DNA from: Mangifera indica
Lineage: Eukaryota; Streptophyta; Magnoliopsida; Sapindales; Anacardiaceae
Reading direction: 5' to 3'
Length of the DNA stretch: 64,000 nucleotides
NCBI RefSeq assembly: GCF_011075055.1
Contig: NC_058153.1
Span: 5,952,001 to 6,016,000 of the forward strand
The translations under genes were made by a program, and so were the position numbers. The notes beneath the pieces were generated by a model, which was given only the letters and a program-made list of their open reading frames with translations, did no database searches and was not told where the DNA came from. Position 1 is the first letter of the stretch. Each line of letters starts with the position of its first letter. Positions 25,691-38,600 of this stretch are shown one piece after another.

Positions 25691-26610
25691 GTTATCCAAG
25701 TAAATAATAAAATAATAAATGAGGCGGCTCTTCTCCCGCCGAAGCCGAATATACGGAGCGCGTGACTGGGACCCACTTCTTCCTATCTTATCTGATCATC
25801 AACCATCTTTATTTCCACGTTTCATTCATCAAACGGTGACACTCCTTCTACTCCTGGGCAAGCCTCCTTTCTCCTCGCTCTGACTCAGCTCCCTTGTTTT
25901 GATCATACAATAAATTGTGATTGTATTGGGATGAAACCACAAACAGGAATAGGGTTGTGGGTGTGAGGTGAGTGATCACTCTTCAGATAACTCGTTTGTT
26001 TCATTTGGGTTAGATTGTTACCAGCATCTCTCAACTCCTTTTGATCATCAGTATGTGTGTACCACTTCCAACTCTACTTTATGTTTGTCACTACTTACTT
26101 GCTATTTATTCATCTGGGTTCCTTTTTTTATTTTTTTAATGTAAGCAAGCACCATAAGGAGGTTACCTCTCACCTCTCTTTACCTTTTTTGCTGCAAAAT
26201 GATTTGCTGTCTTTGCTGATTCTCGGTCTTTTTGTTGATTTATTTTATTTTATTTTATTTTTATGAATATTTACTGGTTGAAAATAACTCTTATGTTTGA
26301 TTAAAAAGTTTTTGATTGAGGATGAATATATGTTTTGTAATGGATTCTGTGCTAATTTACCTTTTTTCTTTTTTAAATATTAATTAATTAATTTGTTTAT
26401 TTATCTGTATAGATGGCATGGTGGACTGTGTTTTATTTTTAGGTAAGAACTTGATTCCGGGTTTCAGAACTTGCTTTCAGTAGTGTCATTTTTCTGTTCT
26501 GCGGGTAAAGTAGGTGTAATAAAGCTGGATGCTTTGTTCTAAAATGTATTGTAATACATTCTTCTTTGCATATTTTGAGATCAATTGAGAATTTGCGAGA
26601 TTACCACCCT
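25690..26610 (+). promoter_or_regulatory. Promoter and 5' leader region of the LRR gene
   Basis: A GC-richer block from about 25,715 (GGCGGCTCTTCTCCCGCCGA) and a CT-rich tract at about 25,840-25,890 mark the start of the transcription unit. GAGGTGAGTGATC at about 25,966 is a good donor, and GCTTTCAG at about 26,474-26,481 is a possible acceptor. A 5'-leader intron is therefore likely but not proven. Confidence 0.4.
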
Positions 26611-29600
26611 ATGGGGGGAATTTGTTCAAGGAAAGGAGATCAACAGGTTGTTGAAGATGGTATACAAAGAGGGGTCTCCAGATTGTATTTGAGAAGTGGC
26701 AGTTCAAAGTGGTTGCGGAACTCGTTTCCTCACCCTGCAATGGAAACTAATCCAGGAGGAGTTCGTTGTCCATCTCTCATGGAGTTGTGCATATATAAAA
26801 TATGTGAGGTACTTTCTTGCTTTCCCTGGGTATGGTTGGTTGAGGATTTCTCTTGCCTGTGCTTTTCTTACATGTTTCAACCATTGCAGAATATTAACAA
26901 ATATACTTCATTCTCAAAGCTGCCAAGAGATATAAGCCAACAAATCTTCAATGAATTAATATTTTCTCATGGTCTTACTGATGCTTCTGTGGAAGCTTTC
27001 CGAGATTGTGCTTTACAGGTAATACTTTGTGGGTGGTTTGAGCATTGATGTACCGAATTTAATTAAGCTTTTCCAGTATGTTTAGTTGTTGATGGAGGCT
27101 TTTAATTTATAAGCTTTCTGTGTTCTCTTTGCAGGATGTTTTTTTGGGTGAATATCCTGGAGTGAAGGATAGTTGGATGGATGTTATTGCCTCACAGGGG
27201 TTGTCTTTACTCTCTGTTGATCTTTGTGGTTCTGATGTCACAGATACTGGGTTGGGTCTCTTAAAAGATTGTACCAACATCCAAGCATTAACCTTTAACT
27301 GTTGTGACAAAATTTCAGAACTTGGACTGAAACAAATTAGTGGTGATTTTTTCTACATTAGACTTTTGCATAGTGTAAATAGTTGTGTTACTTTATATTT
27401 TGATTATGATGGTCATCTTACTATTAATTAGATATTCTTTGTTAATGTGGTTGGTGATATTTTATGTCGTTCCTTGATTTCTGTATGTTTATAAATTTCT
27501 TGATGTGTTTGTGTTTAGTTTATTTATCATTTCCATCATGTAACTAAGATCAAGCGTCTAATAATCAGCCATGCTGCTACGGGGTAATGTTTGGGAATTT
27601 ATTTTTGTAAATTCTCTTAAACACTTATTTAAGAGCTGCTTTGTGGTAATGTTTGATTATTTATATTTGTAAATTCTCTTAAACAATCATTTAAGAGCTG
27701 CTTCTCAGCAATGGTTAATAACCAAACACAGAATAATAATGTTTAGTTGTGTGCTTGTTGATGCCATAGAAGAAAAGGCTTTCTAGTCAAGGTTTAAGCT
27801 GCAATAAGTGTTCCATCTAATTTTCATGTACTATTAGTAATAAATAGTTACTAACAAGGTGGATAATAATCCTGCCTTTCATGCGGTTTGATGCTGATCT
27901 GTTGTTGCTTGGATGAAAATTGAAAACTAAAGTTTTAGTTAACCTTTTGTGTTATTACTACCTTTATTTCAAAATATTATCTCTGGAGTTGTTGATTAAA
28001 TTTAGTTGACTGGTTATCATCATTTTGGTGTGGCACCGTGAATAATTGTGTAATCTCATTCTCTAGGTTTTTTGAACTTGACATCCTTGAGTTTTAAAAA
28101 GACCAATGGTATCACTGCTGAAGGGATGCGTGCCTTATCCAACTTAGTGAACTTGGAAAAGCTGGACTTGGAGAGGTGTTCAGGGATTCATGGAGGATTC
28201 TGTCATCTTAAAGGTTTGTTCTGTGTCAGTTAATTTCTGATGATGACAGCTGTAAAGATTTATTGCCAAGTTAGGTGGAAACTCATGGTTCTTTGATGTA
28301 CTGGTTAACTCTTTGAGAAAAATTCTGTGTTTGTAAAGAATTAACTCTTGTTCTATGTCAACTAATTAAACAGACTTTCCAAGTAAGATTCAAGCTCTTG
28401 CTTGACGTATGGTTCATGGGAAAATCAAGACAATTTATTTGGTGCAAAGATGATGATCAAATGTTTGTTTTTTTATTTCCTTTTTGGTGTGTGATGGGTA
28501 AGACTGATATGGAACATCTTTTTCATTTCTTTTTTACTTCCTAGAGCATGAAAAGTTTTGATATAGCTTTTTAGCAATATTAGTTTGATTGAGGCTGCGT
28601 GTGGTTTTTGATACATCAACAGATTTTGTGCTTTTGGATTGGTAGAAAACTTTGGTTTTATGAAAATTGTAGTGTACCAAAAGTTTGTTTATAATTTTTT
28701 TTTTTTCTGTTGAAAGGGAATAGAAGAATTTTGAAGATTTCCTGCAAAAGATTAACAATCTTTTATGAGTAGTGCTATGTGCACAATTTTATGCACAAAT
28801 GATGATGTGTCATCATGTGATTGGACAGTTGAAAATTAAAGATAAAACAACACACATGCATTATTTTGGGTACTGGCTTCTAGCAATTTCAAGTACCTTC
28901 CACTTATTTCTATTGACACAGTAGAGGTGCTCTTGTTAGATGATTTAAGAACTTTGATTGAGAATTGTAATAGCTATATTTTACCTTATCGGTTGAATTT
29001 TTCAATTTCTTTTGTTTTTGTATTTCATTTGTGTTTTTAATTAAATTTTTTTACAAAAAGAAAAAGAGTGGGAAAAAGAAAACAGCTAGCATTTTGATAA
29101 CTTTTTTGGTGTTCTGTAGTCGCTAAATAGTCTGATTTCCTGGTTTATTGTGGATTGCCAAAATGTTGGGCAGCTTGTCATCTCTATATTTATGTCCCCT
29201 TTTTATTCCATTTTATTTTCAGCTTAATATGACTGGGAACAGATGCAAACTGTTATTTATATATCAAAACTTTTATAAACTTGCTATGTTAGCATGTTGA
29301 TCAGGCTTGTTTAAGTTGCACAAAAGTATAAGTTATTATTATTATTTTTTATATTTTCTTACAGGTTTGATGAAACTAGAGTCCCTAAATATCAAGTGTT
29401 GTAAGTGTGTTACAGATTCGGACATTAAGTCTTTCTCAGGTATTTGTTAAAATATATTTCAAATTATCTATCAGCAGGCTGTTCCATTTATGAATTCCAA
29501 CTTTGGATATTTAGTGGTCCTGTTTGAATGGTGAGATGTCAGTAGGCCTTTAACGTTTAATGTTGGTTAGACACAAAAATGCAGCATTTGAGGCATCTGT

Positions 29601-32600
29601 GGTTCTTTCTTTATAATTATGCTTTGATTTTTGAATAAAGAATGGTATACACTGTATTATCCACTTAAAATTAGCTTGGTTGACTTATGATTGATGCTCT
29701 GCCCGTTATTTATTTGTTGACTTTTATCTTTGTTCTCTAAACACACTAGGCAGGGACAGAACTACTTTCAAATCTTTTGGAAAATCTTAGGTGTTAATTT
29801 TATCAAGGTTATTGCCCATGATCAAATTGTAACACGACTATGGACATTGGCTTCCAAATCATCTTTGTTGAAATCTAATGGTACAGTGAACCTTTTGTCA
29901 ACCTGTCAGACTATGATGTACAAGAAAAAACTTCCTGAAGATCTAACTCTTAAAGCCTGGTGTCTAACATAGAATTATTAAGTGAGATACTTCCTAAATG
30001 GACTGGTAACTAGAAAGTTCAATTTCCATATTGTTCAAGTTAAGAAATCAAGAATCTGGTCTCGAAGAAACGGGGAAAAGTCCTATTCATCCTACAAGGT
30101 TAATAAGATTTTCTCAGCTGATATTTTTTTTCCCAAAATAGTGTGTTTCATTTAATACTCTTATAAGTAATTCTTAACACATTTTAAGTTTATCGTTGAA
30201 GACCAAGCAAATTTTTCTTGATTTTGTCTTTTACTATTTTATATTTGGCTAATGTATTTACTGTCAAATTTCACATGTGTCAGGTCTTACTAAGTTGAAG
30301 GAGTTACAAATTTCCAACTGTAACATTACAGATTTTGGAATTTCTTATTTAAGAGGTATTTTTCTGTTTGCTTAGTTTAATTATTTTTAAGGTTTCATTT
30401 CTTTTTGAAGATCATGAGCTTGGTTTCATTTATCTTTATTGTATATTGTTCCCTTCATTTTACGACCATTATCTTATTGTTTGCTTCGTACCATTTACTT
30501 TTGATCATTATTTTGCATGTGATATGTAAGGGTATTATAGAAAGTTTATCTCTTATCAATCATATATACTAAGATCAAAGAAAGTTTGTGGTTGATACAC
30601 TACTTTTCGTGTCCTTGTCCTCGTAAGCTAAACTCTAACATTATGGCTAAGCTAAATTGACAAGCAGTCTCTTTCTTATTTCCTACATTATGGAGATGGC
30701 AAAGCCGGATGCTGACAGTGTGTTGATTGGTTAGTAAATGCTTGTTTTCGATAGCTTGATGACTTGTGTGAAATTATTTTGCCTATTTTTTTAAATGTAA
30801 AAAGGTTGCAATTTGATATGAAGTTGCAATTTATTTTTTAATGATTACATTAAATGACAAAGGAGAAATGCTTGCCAATTGATGGCCCGAGCCACACCAT
30901 GATTGTGTTGGAAATTCAAGATCAAAATGTCATGTAATCATACCGGAGGACATATTAAAACATGAATATTTACTTGAATTAACACCAAGATCAGATTACA
31001 GGATTTGATGTGCATTAAAATCAAATGGATGGTTTTTGGAATACTTTGGTGGCGCCGTCAATTTGGAAAAATTTCTGTGTAGTCCTTGCTTGTTTGTTCA
31101 AGGGTAAAATGATGTCCAAAAGTCCACACGGGAGCAACAAATCGATCCTCAAAGATAAGAGAACGAAGAAGGAACTTTGGACGTTTGCTAGGGTGTCTGA
31201 GGTGGAGAAATAATGTGAGAGAACAAGGGTTTATCGAAATAAAAAAAATATATTTATTTTTATTTTTCTGCTATTAGGGCAAAAACAGTTAGTTTAAATA
31301 ACACCAAGGTACAATCGTGCATTCATTAGCCTTGCACTATTTCACCCTAGGTCAAACCCTAGTCAACTCCTCACAAATATAATCATAGCTTTTCTGATGT
31401 TGGGTTATCATAATTTGTTCCCTGAAGTTAGAATAAATCTCATTTCAGTCCAACAACCTTATAGAGATGAAAATTACCATTTCGAAAACATGATGTGATT
31501 CACTCTATATAGCCCCTAGTTTCTAAATCTTGCATTCTAACTCACTATTGTGTGTTTCCCATAGGTTTTTCGTTATGTTGGCAGTGAGTAAATCATTACT
31601 GATTTACAATCAATTAATTTCCTATTCATAAACCAAAATTGGCCTTTAATAAGATATCATAGTTACCTAAATGATGAAGAGTTAGTGGAAGATATAAACT
31701 TGTCAATGATTTGGTTGCTGTGCTATTGAATCCTTTTCATCAACTAATATTTCATCAAGGGTGAGGTACAAAAATAGTTTCTACCTTCAATTATATTTTC
31801 TAATTTTTTTAACAATGATCGAATAACATTTGATTGAGTGACAATTCTATCTCACTGTGGCCACAAATTTAAGTGCTCTGTGTCATTTATAAAAATAGCG
31901 TTAAAATATCTTCTCCCAAACCCAAGAGTAATAAATCTTATGTTAATTTATCATAGCCTTTGTATGCTTTTCAACGCAACAAATAACTACTGTTTTGATT
32001 GCCCTAACTTACAAACTAAATTAAGTGGCATTAAATCACACCAATTGGTGTACAAGGTACTCGGGTGATCTTAAATCAAAGGCTCACATATACCCATTAT
32101 CCTTTAGAGGATTTGTTTTATAGAGACTAGAGTTATCATTTATATAGTTACCTCGAGCTAGTTAGTTCGTGGCCTTGCAATCAACAAACACTTATGTATT
32201 GCACCAAGTTGTCACTAAATAACCTTGACAAATTTATTACTTTTCGGTAAGGTCATTTAACACTATGATGTCTCATCATATTATTTGTACCCATGGGCAG
32301 GATAATATTGAGATTGTGGACGTTTTTAAAATAACCGTGTAATATGCACATTAGGGATTCATAATCAAGATATGCATGATCCTCTTATTATGATTTTACC
32401 ATTCTAAGACCATTTATCTTCAACATTTATATAAAGTGCATATGCACAAATAGATAAAGAATGTTATTTTATTGATTGAATAAACATGATACAAAAATGA
32501 TACAAACAAGCCAAAATGATTAACTCTAGGGCACCTACTTTAAAAATTGTTCTCAAGTTGACTGTCTTAATTCGCTTGGTTTATAGAGTGCTGCCTAACG

Positions 32601-35600
32601 GATAACAACCTTCTCTTAAACTTATGTATATGTGTCTAGATTAACTTGAGGCTATTCACTTCCAACTTGAAAGTACTTTTTAATGATGCATTCATTGAGG
32701 AATTCAAACTGGTTTGATCATTTTAAAGTGCTTATTTTATCATAGTTGGATGCTTTCTAGTCACAGTATTTAGTCCTGTGTACAAACTAACTTAAGGCTG
32801 GTTATTGGATCTTCATATGTGTATGCCAGGTTTTCACAAGCTTGTTTTATTGAACCTGGAAGGATGTGGTGTTACTGCTGCATGTTTGGACTCAATCTCA
32901 GGTAAACTTCTCCTTGGCCCTTCTATTTGTTATAAATCTTTGGTGGCATTTATGATTATAGATAAAACAATACCCAATCACATAGTAATATGTCATTATT
33001 TGTGCACAAAGTTGTGTGCATTGTTTTTACACATAGTTTTATTGTTAATTTATTTCTAGAAGTTTATTTAATTTTTTCCTTTTGATTTGTTTGTTTAAAG
33101 AAAATATTCTTTGTGTAGCTCTTGAAGCCCTGGCAAGCTTAAATCTTAATAGATGTGATCTATCAGATGATGGATGTGATAAGTTTTCTGGTAAGCAACA
33201 TTAAAACTTTTGTTACTGAACCGTGTTTGGTGCTGTGTAGGAAAAAAAAAAATGTTCACTTTTATTACTCTAATGTCTATGTATCTGTAGGACTAAAAAA
33301 CTTGAAAGGATTGAGCTTGGCATTCAACAATATAACAGATGCTTGCTTGGTGCATCTGAAAGGTACTCCTCCCCTCACACACATAGAATAGTGTACAAAT
33401 CCGTATAGATACTACTTTATAACCTATGTTAACATGTGGCATCAGTCTAAGGGAGGTAATGTGAATTTAATTCTTGAAGGTTTTGACCATTCCGTATTCC
33501 GAAATCATTTTACTCGATAATTAAATTACTAAAGATTGGTAGACCAATTTAGTGTTCGTGCCTAAAGCGACATTTGCACTTTCACAAAAAAGAAATGCAG
33601 ATGTTAGAACTTTTATGTGGAGAGTCAAAGTGTTGATAATCACATTCTTATTCATTCATCCATTAAAGTATTGGAAAGTGTGATTTGAATTCGGTACCAC
33701 TTCATCATGTTAGCAGTTTGAAAGATCTTGTGTCTGTAGAAGGTCTAGTTTCCTATCTAGGATTGTTCAGTTGGAATTTTGATCTTCTCAATCCAATATT
33801 TGTTAGACTTAGATATCTTAAGGTAGAAATGTGTACTTCTTGTGATCGTTAGATAAACTTAAGCCCATTTTAGCTTAGAATAATGTGTAGAAATTCAAAT
33901 TCCTAGGAAAATTTTTGCAAATGTTGACATGCTAATAAAATCTCTGAGTATTTAATAATGGAATTGGGATTGAAATATGCTAATGTCTTGTTTGGTGACT
34001 GAAAGTTTTGGAGTTTATAATAGTAGCTAATTTCTTACTCAAATGCCTAATATGATCATTGTTCCTATTAGTTAATAGTCTTCTTGCAGATCTAAAGCCT
34101 GTAACTGTTATTTTTAGTGGCATGTATAGTGTTAGTAACCCAACAAACACTTCAAACAATTAATTGAAACAATAAACCAATTTTAGAGTCAATAAGGAAA
34201 GCAAGTATAATAAACTATATTTGACAATTACAAGATATTCCTTATCCAAATGCAATTAAACCCTAGCAATGGACTTGTTAGAAACCTAGCCCCTAATTCA
34301 TATAAAACAAGAAAATAAAACACAAAAAATAATAAACTAAAATTCTTTAATTAATAAAAAGATTATAAAGATAAACTGAGCATTTCGAGGAGTTTGGGAC
34401 CTCTCATTCTAGACATTTCGAGGAGTCTGGGACCTTCTATTTTCTGGTTGTTCGACGCACCAGAGACCTCTCACAATCAGCCAAGGATGACTGCCTAAAT
34501 ACAAACCCTAATATTTTTTTTTTCTTCTTTTGTAACTCAAAACATATATTTATAATAGAGACTGACCATTAGATTGAGGACAAATGTTTCAATCCTAACA
34601 TTTCTCTCCCTTTGAAAACCATCTTGTTCTCAAGACGGATATTTATATATTGAAATTTTTTTTATTTTCTTTTTCTTATTTTTTTAATTTTTTTAATTAT
34701 TTATTTATTTATTTATTTTTATCTACCTACTCCCTTTCTCTACTACTTCTTTACCTCTCTTTTTTTTTTACCAATGGCCCTACATATTTTCCCAAGAAAC
34801 CAACCTTCTGCCTTCTCTTTTATTTTCCCAGCAAACCACAACTCTTTCTCCTTTTCCCAATAATCCAACAACCATTGCCCTCCACCTTTTTTTTTTATTT
34901 TTTTCCTCTCCTTTCTCTTCTCCTTGTCTTTTTCTTTTGTTTTTTTTTTTTTATCTCCTTTCTCTTTTCTTCTCCTCGTCTTTTTCTCTTTCTTCTCCGC
35001 GTTTTCTCCCTTCTGTCTTCTGTAATTTTTTTGTTTCACGTTTTTGCCAACGTTTTATTTTCTTTTCCTCCTCCTTTTTCTGTTTTTGTTTTCTTCTTCT
35101 TCTCTTTTTTTTTTGGGGGCAGTTTTTCAACATGTAGTTATAGGCTCATTTTTCCCTATGATGATTCTTTTTTAAGTCAACCTCCTCCGTGAACATTTTT
35201 CAGTGACTCTTCACTTTTCTAACCATTATCTGTCTTCTCTATTGAATCGAATGCTCTGATACCATTTTGTTAGGAACCCAGCCCCTGATTCATCTAAAAC
35301 AAGAAAATAAAATACAAAAACATAATAAACTAAAACTATTTCATTAATAAAAAAATTACAAAGATAAACCGAACATTTTGAGAAGTTTGGGAGCTTTCAT
35401 TCTGAACATTTTGAAGAGTCTGGGGCCTTCCATTTTCTGACCATTCGAGGCACCGGAGGCCTCCCACAATCAGTCAAGGATGGTTGCCTAAATACAAACC
35501 TTAATATTTTTTCTTCCTCCCTCTTTTGAAACCCAAAATATATATTTATAATAGAGATTGACTATTGGATTGAGGAAAAATATCCCAATCCTAACATATT

Positions 35601-38600
35601 CAAAAAGCTAGACTTTATCCACTTTCACTAGCTTTCAAGAGGTCAACTCTCTTCTTCAAACAACCAAAGGTTGCCCGAAAAACCTCAATTTCACCCCTCT
35701 TCTCTCTTTTCCCAATCTATATTTTATGCTTGCTCATTTCATGACTACTCATGCATGTTTTCATCATGTTACATGTTTCCTCAATCCCACTCTTATTCTT
35801 TCCATTTTTCCATGTTTTCATAATTGTCCATGCTTATATAAATGCTCGTGTACCACTTGTGCTCCCTATTCCTTTTAGTGAGTCACCTAAATCCTTGAAT
35901 CTAACATTATCTGTCCCTTTGAAAACCACCTTATTCTTATGGTGGGAAAACTAGAAAATTCTTTATTTCATGAATTGTCGGACAAATATCTACTTCGCAT
36001 TCTAATCTTTCATTAAATTGATCCTCACCAACCTCATAAATTGTAACTAAATGAAAAAAACCAAAAATGCATAGTACCCAAAACAAAATAAGAAAAGGAA
36101 ATGTGAAACATGGCGAAAACATGCATGGGCAATTATGAAATGATTAAGCACAAAATAGAGATTGGGGGAGGAGAGAAGAGGGGTGAAGTGGGTTTTTTGG
36201 ACAACCTATGACTGATTGAAGAAGAGAGTTGGCCTCTCAAAAGGCAGTGGAAGTGGAGATTGTCTAGGCTCACGAATGCTAGACAAAAATAGGGTATTTT
36301 GTTGGAGTTATATTCGGGCAAGGTATATTTTGTGGTTTTCAAATACAGTTTATTACACTTTCTTTGTTGACTCTCACATTGGTTTATCATTCTAATTAAT
36401 TGTTTACACAATTTGTAGGGTTCCTAAGAAATTGCTTATTTTATAACTGCCCATTCGTGTATTCACCATATTCCATGTATTCTTACTTCTCTCCTTCCTC
36501 AACTTCATACTTATTCTTTCCATGTTTTCATAATTGTCCATGTTTCTATGCTTTCTTGATTGTCCATGCTTTCACTATTGCTCTTGTGTGCCACTTGTCC
36601 TCCCTATTCTCTTATGTAGGTAGCCTAAATCCTTGGCTCTAACATTATCCATCCCTTTGAAATAAAAAAAACCAAAAATGCAGAATCCCCCAGACAAAAT
36701 ACAAAGGTAGTTATGAATAAGCATAAAAAGAGTTGGGGAAAAAGAGAAGAGAGGGAATTGGGTTTTTTTTTAAGCAACATTTGGTTGATTGAGGGAGAGA
36801 GTTGGCTTCTCGAAAGCTAGTGGAAATAGATAGAGTCTAGCCTCTCGAATGCTAGATAAGAGCAGGGCCCTTTGTTAGGGTGTTATCGTATTTAGGTAGG
36901 GAATACTTTGTTACTGTCAAATATAATTTAGTACACTTGCTGACTCTTACATTGATTAATTGTTCCAATTAATTATTTGTAGAGTTTGTTAGGTTCCTTA
37001 AAAACTGGTATAATAACAACTACGATTTCTAAGGATGGGGAGGATCAATTTGGTGAAAAAAATCAAGAAATGGATATCTGTCCAACATTTCATGAAAGAA
37101 GAGGGCTTTCCAATTCTCCCATCTTGAAGACAATGTGATCCTCAAAGTGATGGGTAATGTTAGAGCTAAGGATTTAGATGATCTGTAAGAGAATGAAATA
37201 GAGAGCACATGTGACACATAAAGGTAGTTATGAAAGCATGAACAATTTTGGGCAATCATGAGAACATAGAAACATGGGCACTTATGGACAATTACGTAAA
37301 CATGGAAAACATAAGAATTGGATTGAGAAAGGAGAGAAGGAAATGTGAAATAGGGCAAAAACATGCATGGGCAATTATGAAATGAGCAAGCATAAAAAAG
37401 AGATTGGGTAAGAGAGGAGGGGAGAAATCAAGTTTTGTTTGGGCAGTCTTTCACTGACTGAGTGAGGGAGTTGTCCTCTCAAAAGCCAATAGAGTCTATC
37501 CTCTTGAATGCTAGACAAGAGCAAAGTCCTGTTAGGATCAGGACATTTGTTCTCAATCCAATAGTCAATCTCTATTATAAATATATGTTTTAGGTTTCAA
37601 AAGAAGGAGAAGAAAAAATATTAAGGTTTGTATTTAGGCAGCCATCTTTGGTTGATTGTGGGAGGTCTCTGGTGCTTCAAACGGTCAGAAAATGGGAGGT
37701 CTCTGGTGCTCCAAACGGTCAGAAAATGGGAGGTCTCTGGTGCTTCAAACAGTCAGAAAATGGGAGGTCTCGAACTCCTCAAAATGTTTGGAATGAAAGC
37801 TCCCGAACTCTTCAAAATGTTCGGTTTATCTTTGTAATCTTTTTATTAATGAAATAGTTTTATTTTATTATGTTTTTGTGTTTTATTTTCTTGTTTTAGA
37901 TGAATTAGGGTTGGGTTTCTGATAAAATTGTATCAGAGCATTCGATTCAATAGGGAAGATAGATGATGGTCGGAAAAGTGAAGAGTCATCGGAAAATGTT
38001 GACGAAGGAGGCTGACTTGAAGAAGAATCATCACAAAGAGAAATGAGTTGGTGGCTATATGCTAGAAAAGTGCCCAAAAGAAAAAAAGAGAAGAAGAAAA
38101 TGAAAATAGAAAAAGGAGGAGGAGAAGAAAATGGAACGCAGGCAAAAACTTGAAGCAAAAAAATTACAAAAGACAGAAGGGAGAAAACGCAGAGAAGAAA
38201 GAAGAGGAGAAAAAGACAAGGAGAAGAAATGAGAAAGCAGAGAGAAAAGAAAAACACAAAAAGAAAAGAAAGGACAGAAAAAAAAATTAAAAAAAGGGTG
38301 AAGGGCAGTGGCTATTGGTTTGTTAGGAAAAGGAGAAAGAGCCTGGTTTGTTGGGAAAATAAAAGAGAAGGTAGAAGGTTGGTTTCTTGGGAAGAGAAAA
38401 GGAAAAGTTGTGGGGCCATTGGAAGAAAAAAGAGAGGTAAAGAAGTAGCAGAGAGAGGGGGTAGGTAGATAAAAATAAATAAATAAATAAATAATAGGAA
38501 AAAATGAAAAATGAAAAAAATCGGAAAAATAAAATTTTAAAAAATCAATATATAAATATTCCTCTTGAGGACAAGATGGTTTTGAAGGAGAGGGGAATGT

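Noticed and set aside
26566..26610. Longer N-terminus for the LRR protein starting at 26,566
   Set aside because: The codon at 26,566 is TTG, not ATG; the first in-frame ATG is 26,611, where the family start MGG is found.
29730..29972. 80-residue frame in LRR intron 5
   Set aside because: No domain, no splice signals in frame with neighbouring exons, and it falls between exons that join perfectly without it.
34650..35192. 180-residue Phe/Leu/Ser-rich frame that looks like a membrane protein
   Set aside because: It lies in the CT-rich strand of the TRIM-A interior; composition alone explains the hydrophobic run, and there is no family match or splice context. The inverse frames are Lys/Glu-rich for the same reason.
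37660..37761. CRISPR-like array
   Set aside because: The units are head-to-tail with no spacers and lie inside a plant LTR.
37628..37857. Frames with a repeated VRKWEVSGA motif
   Set aside because: They come from the 34-bp tandem repeat in the TRIM-B LTR; there is no start context and no conservation.
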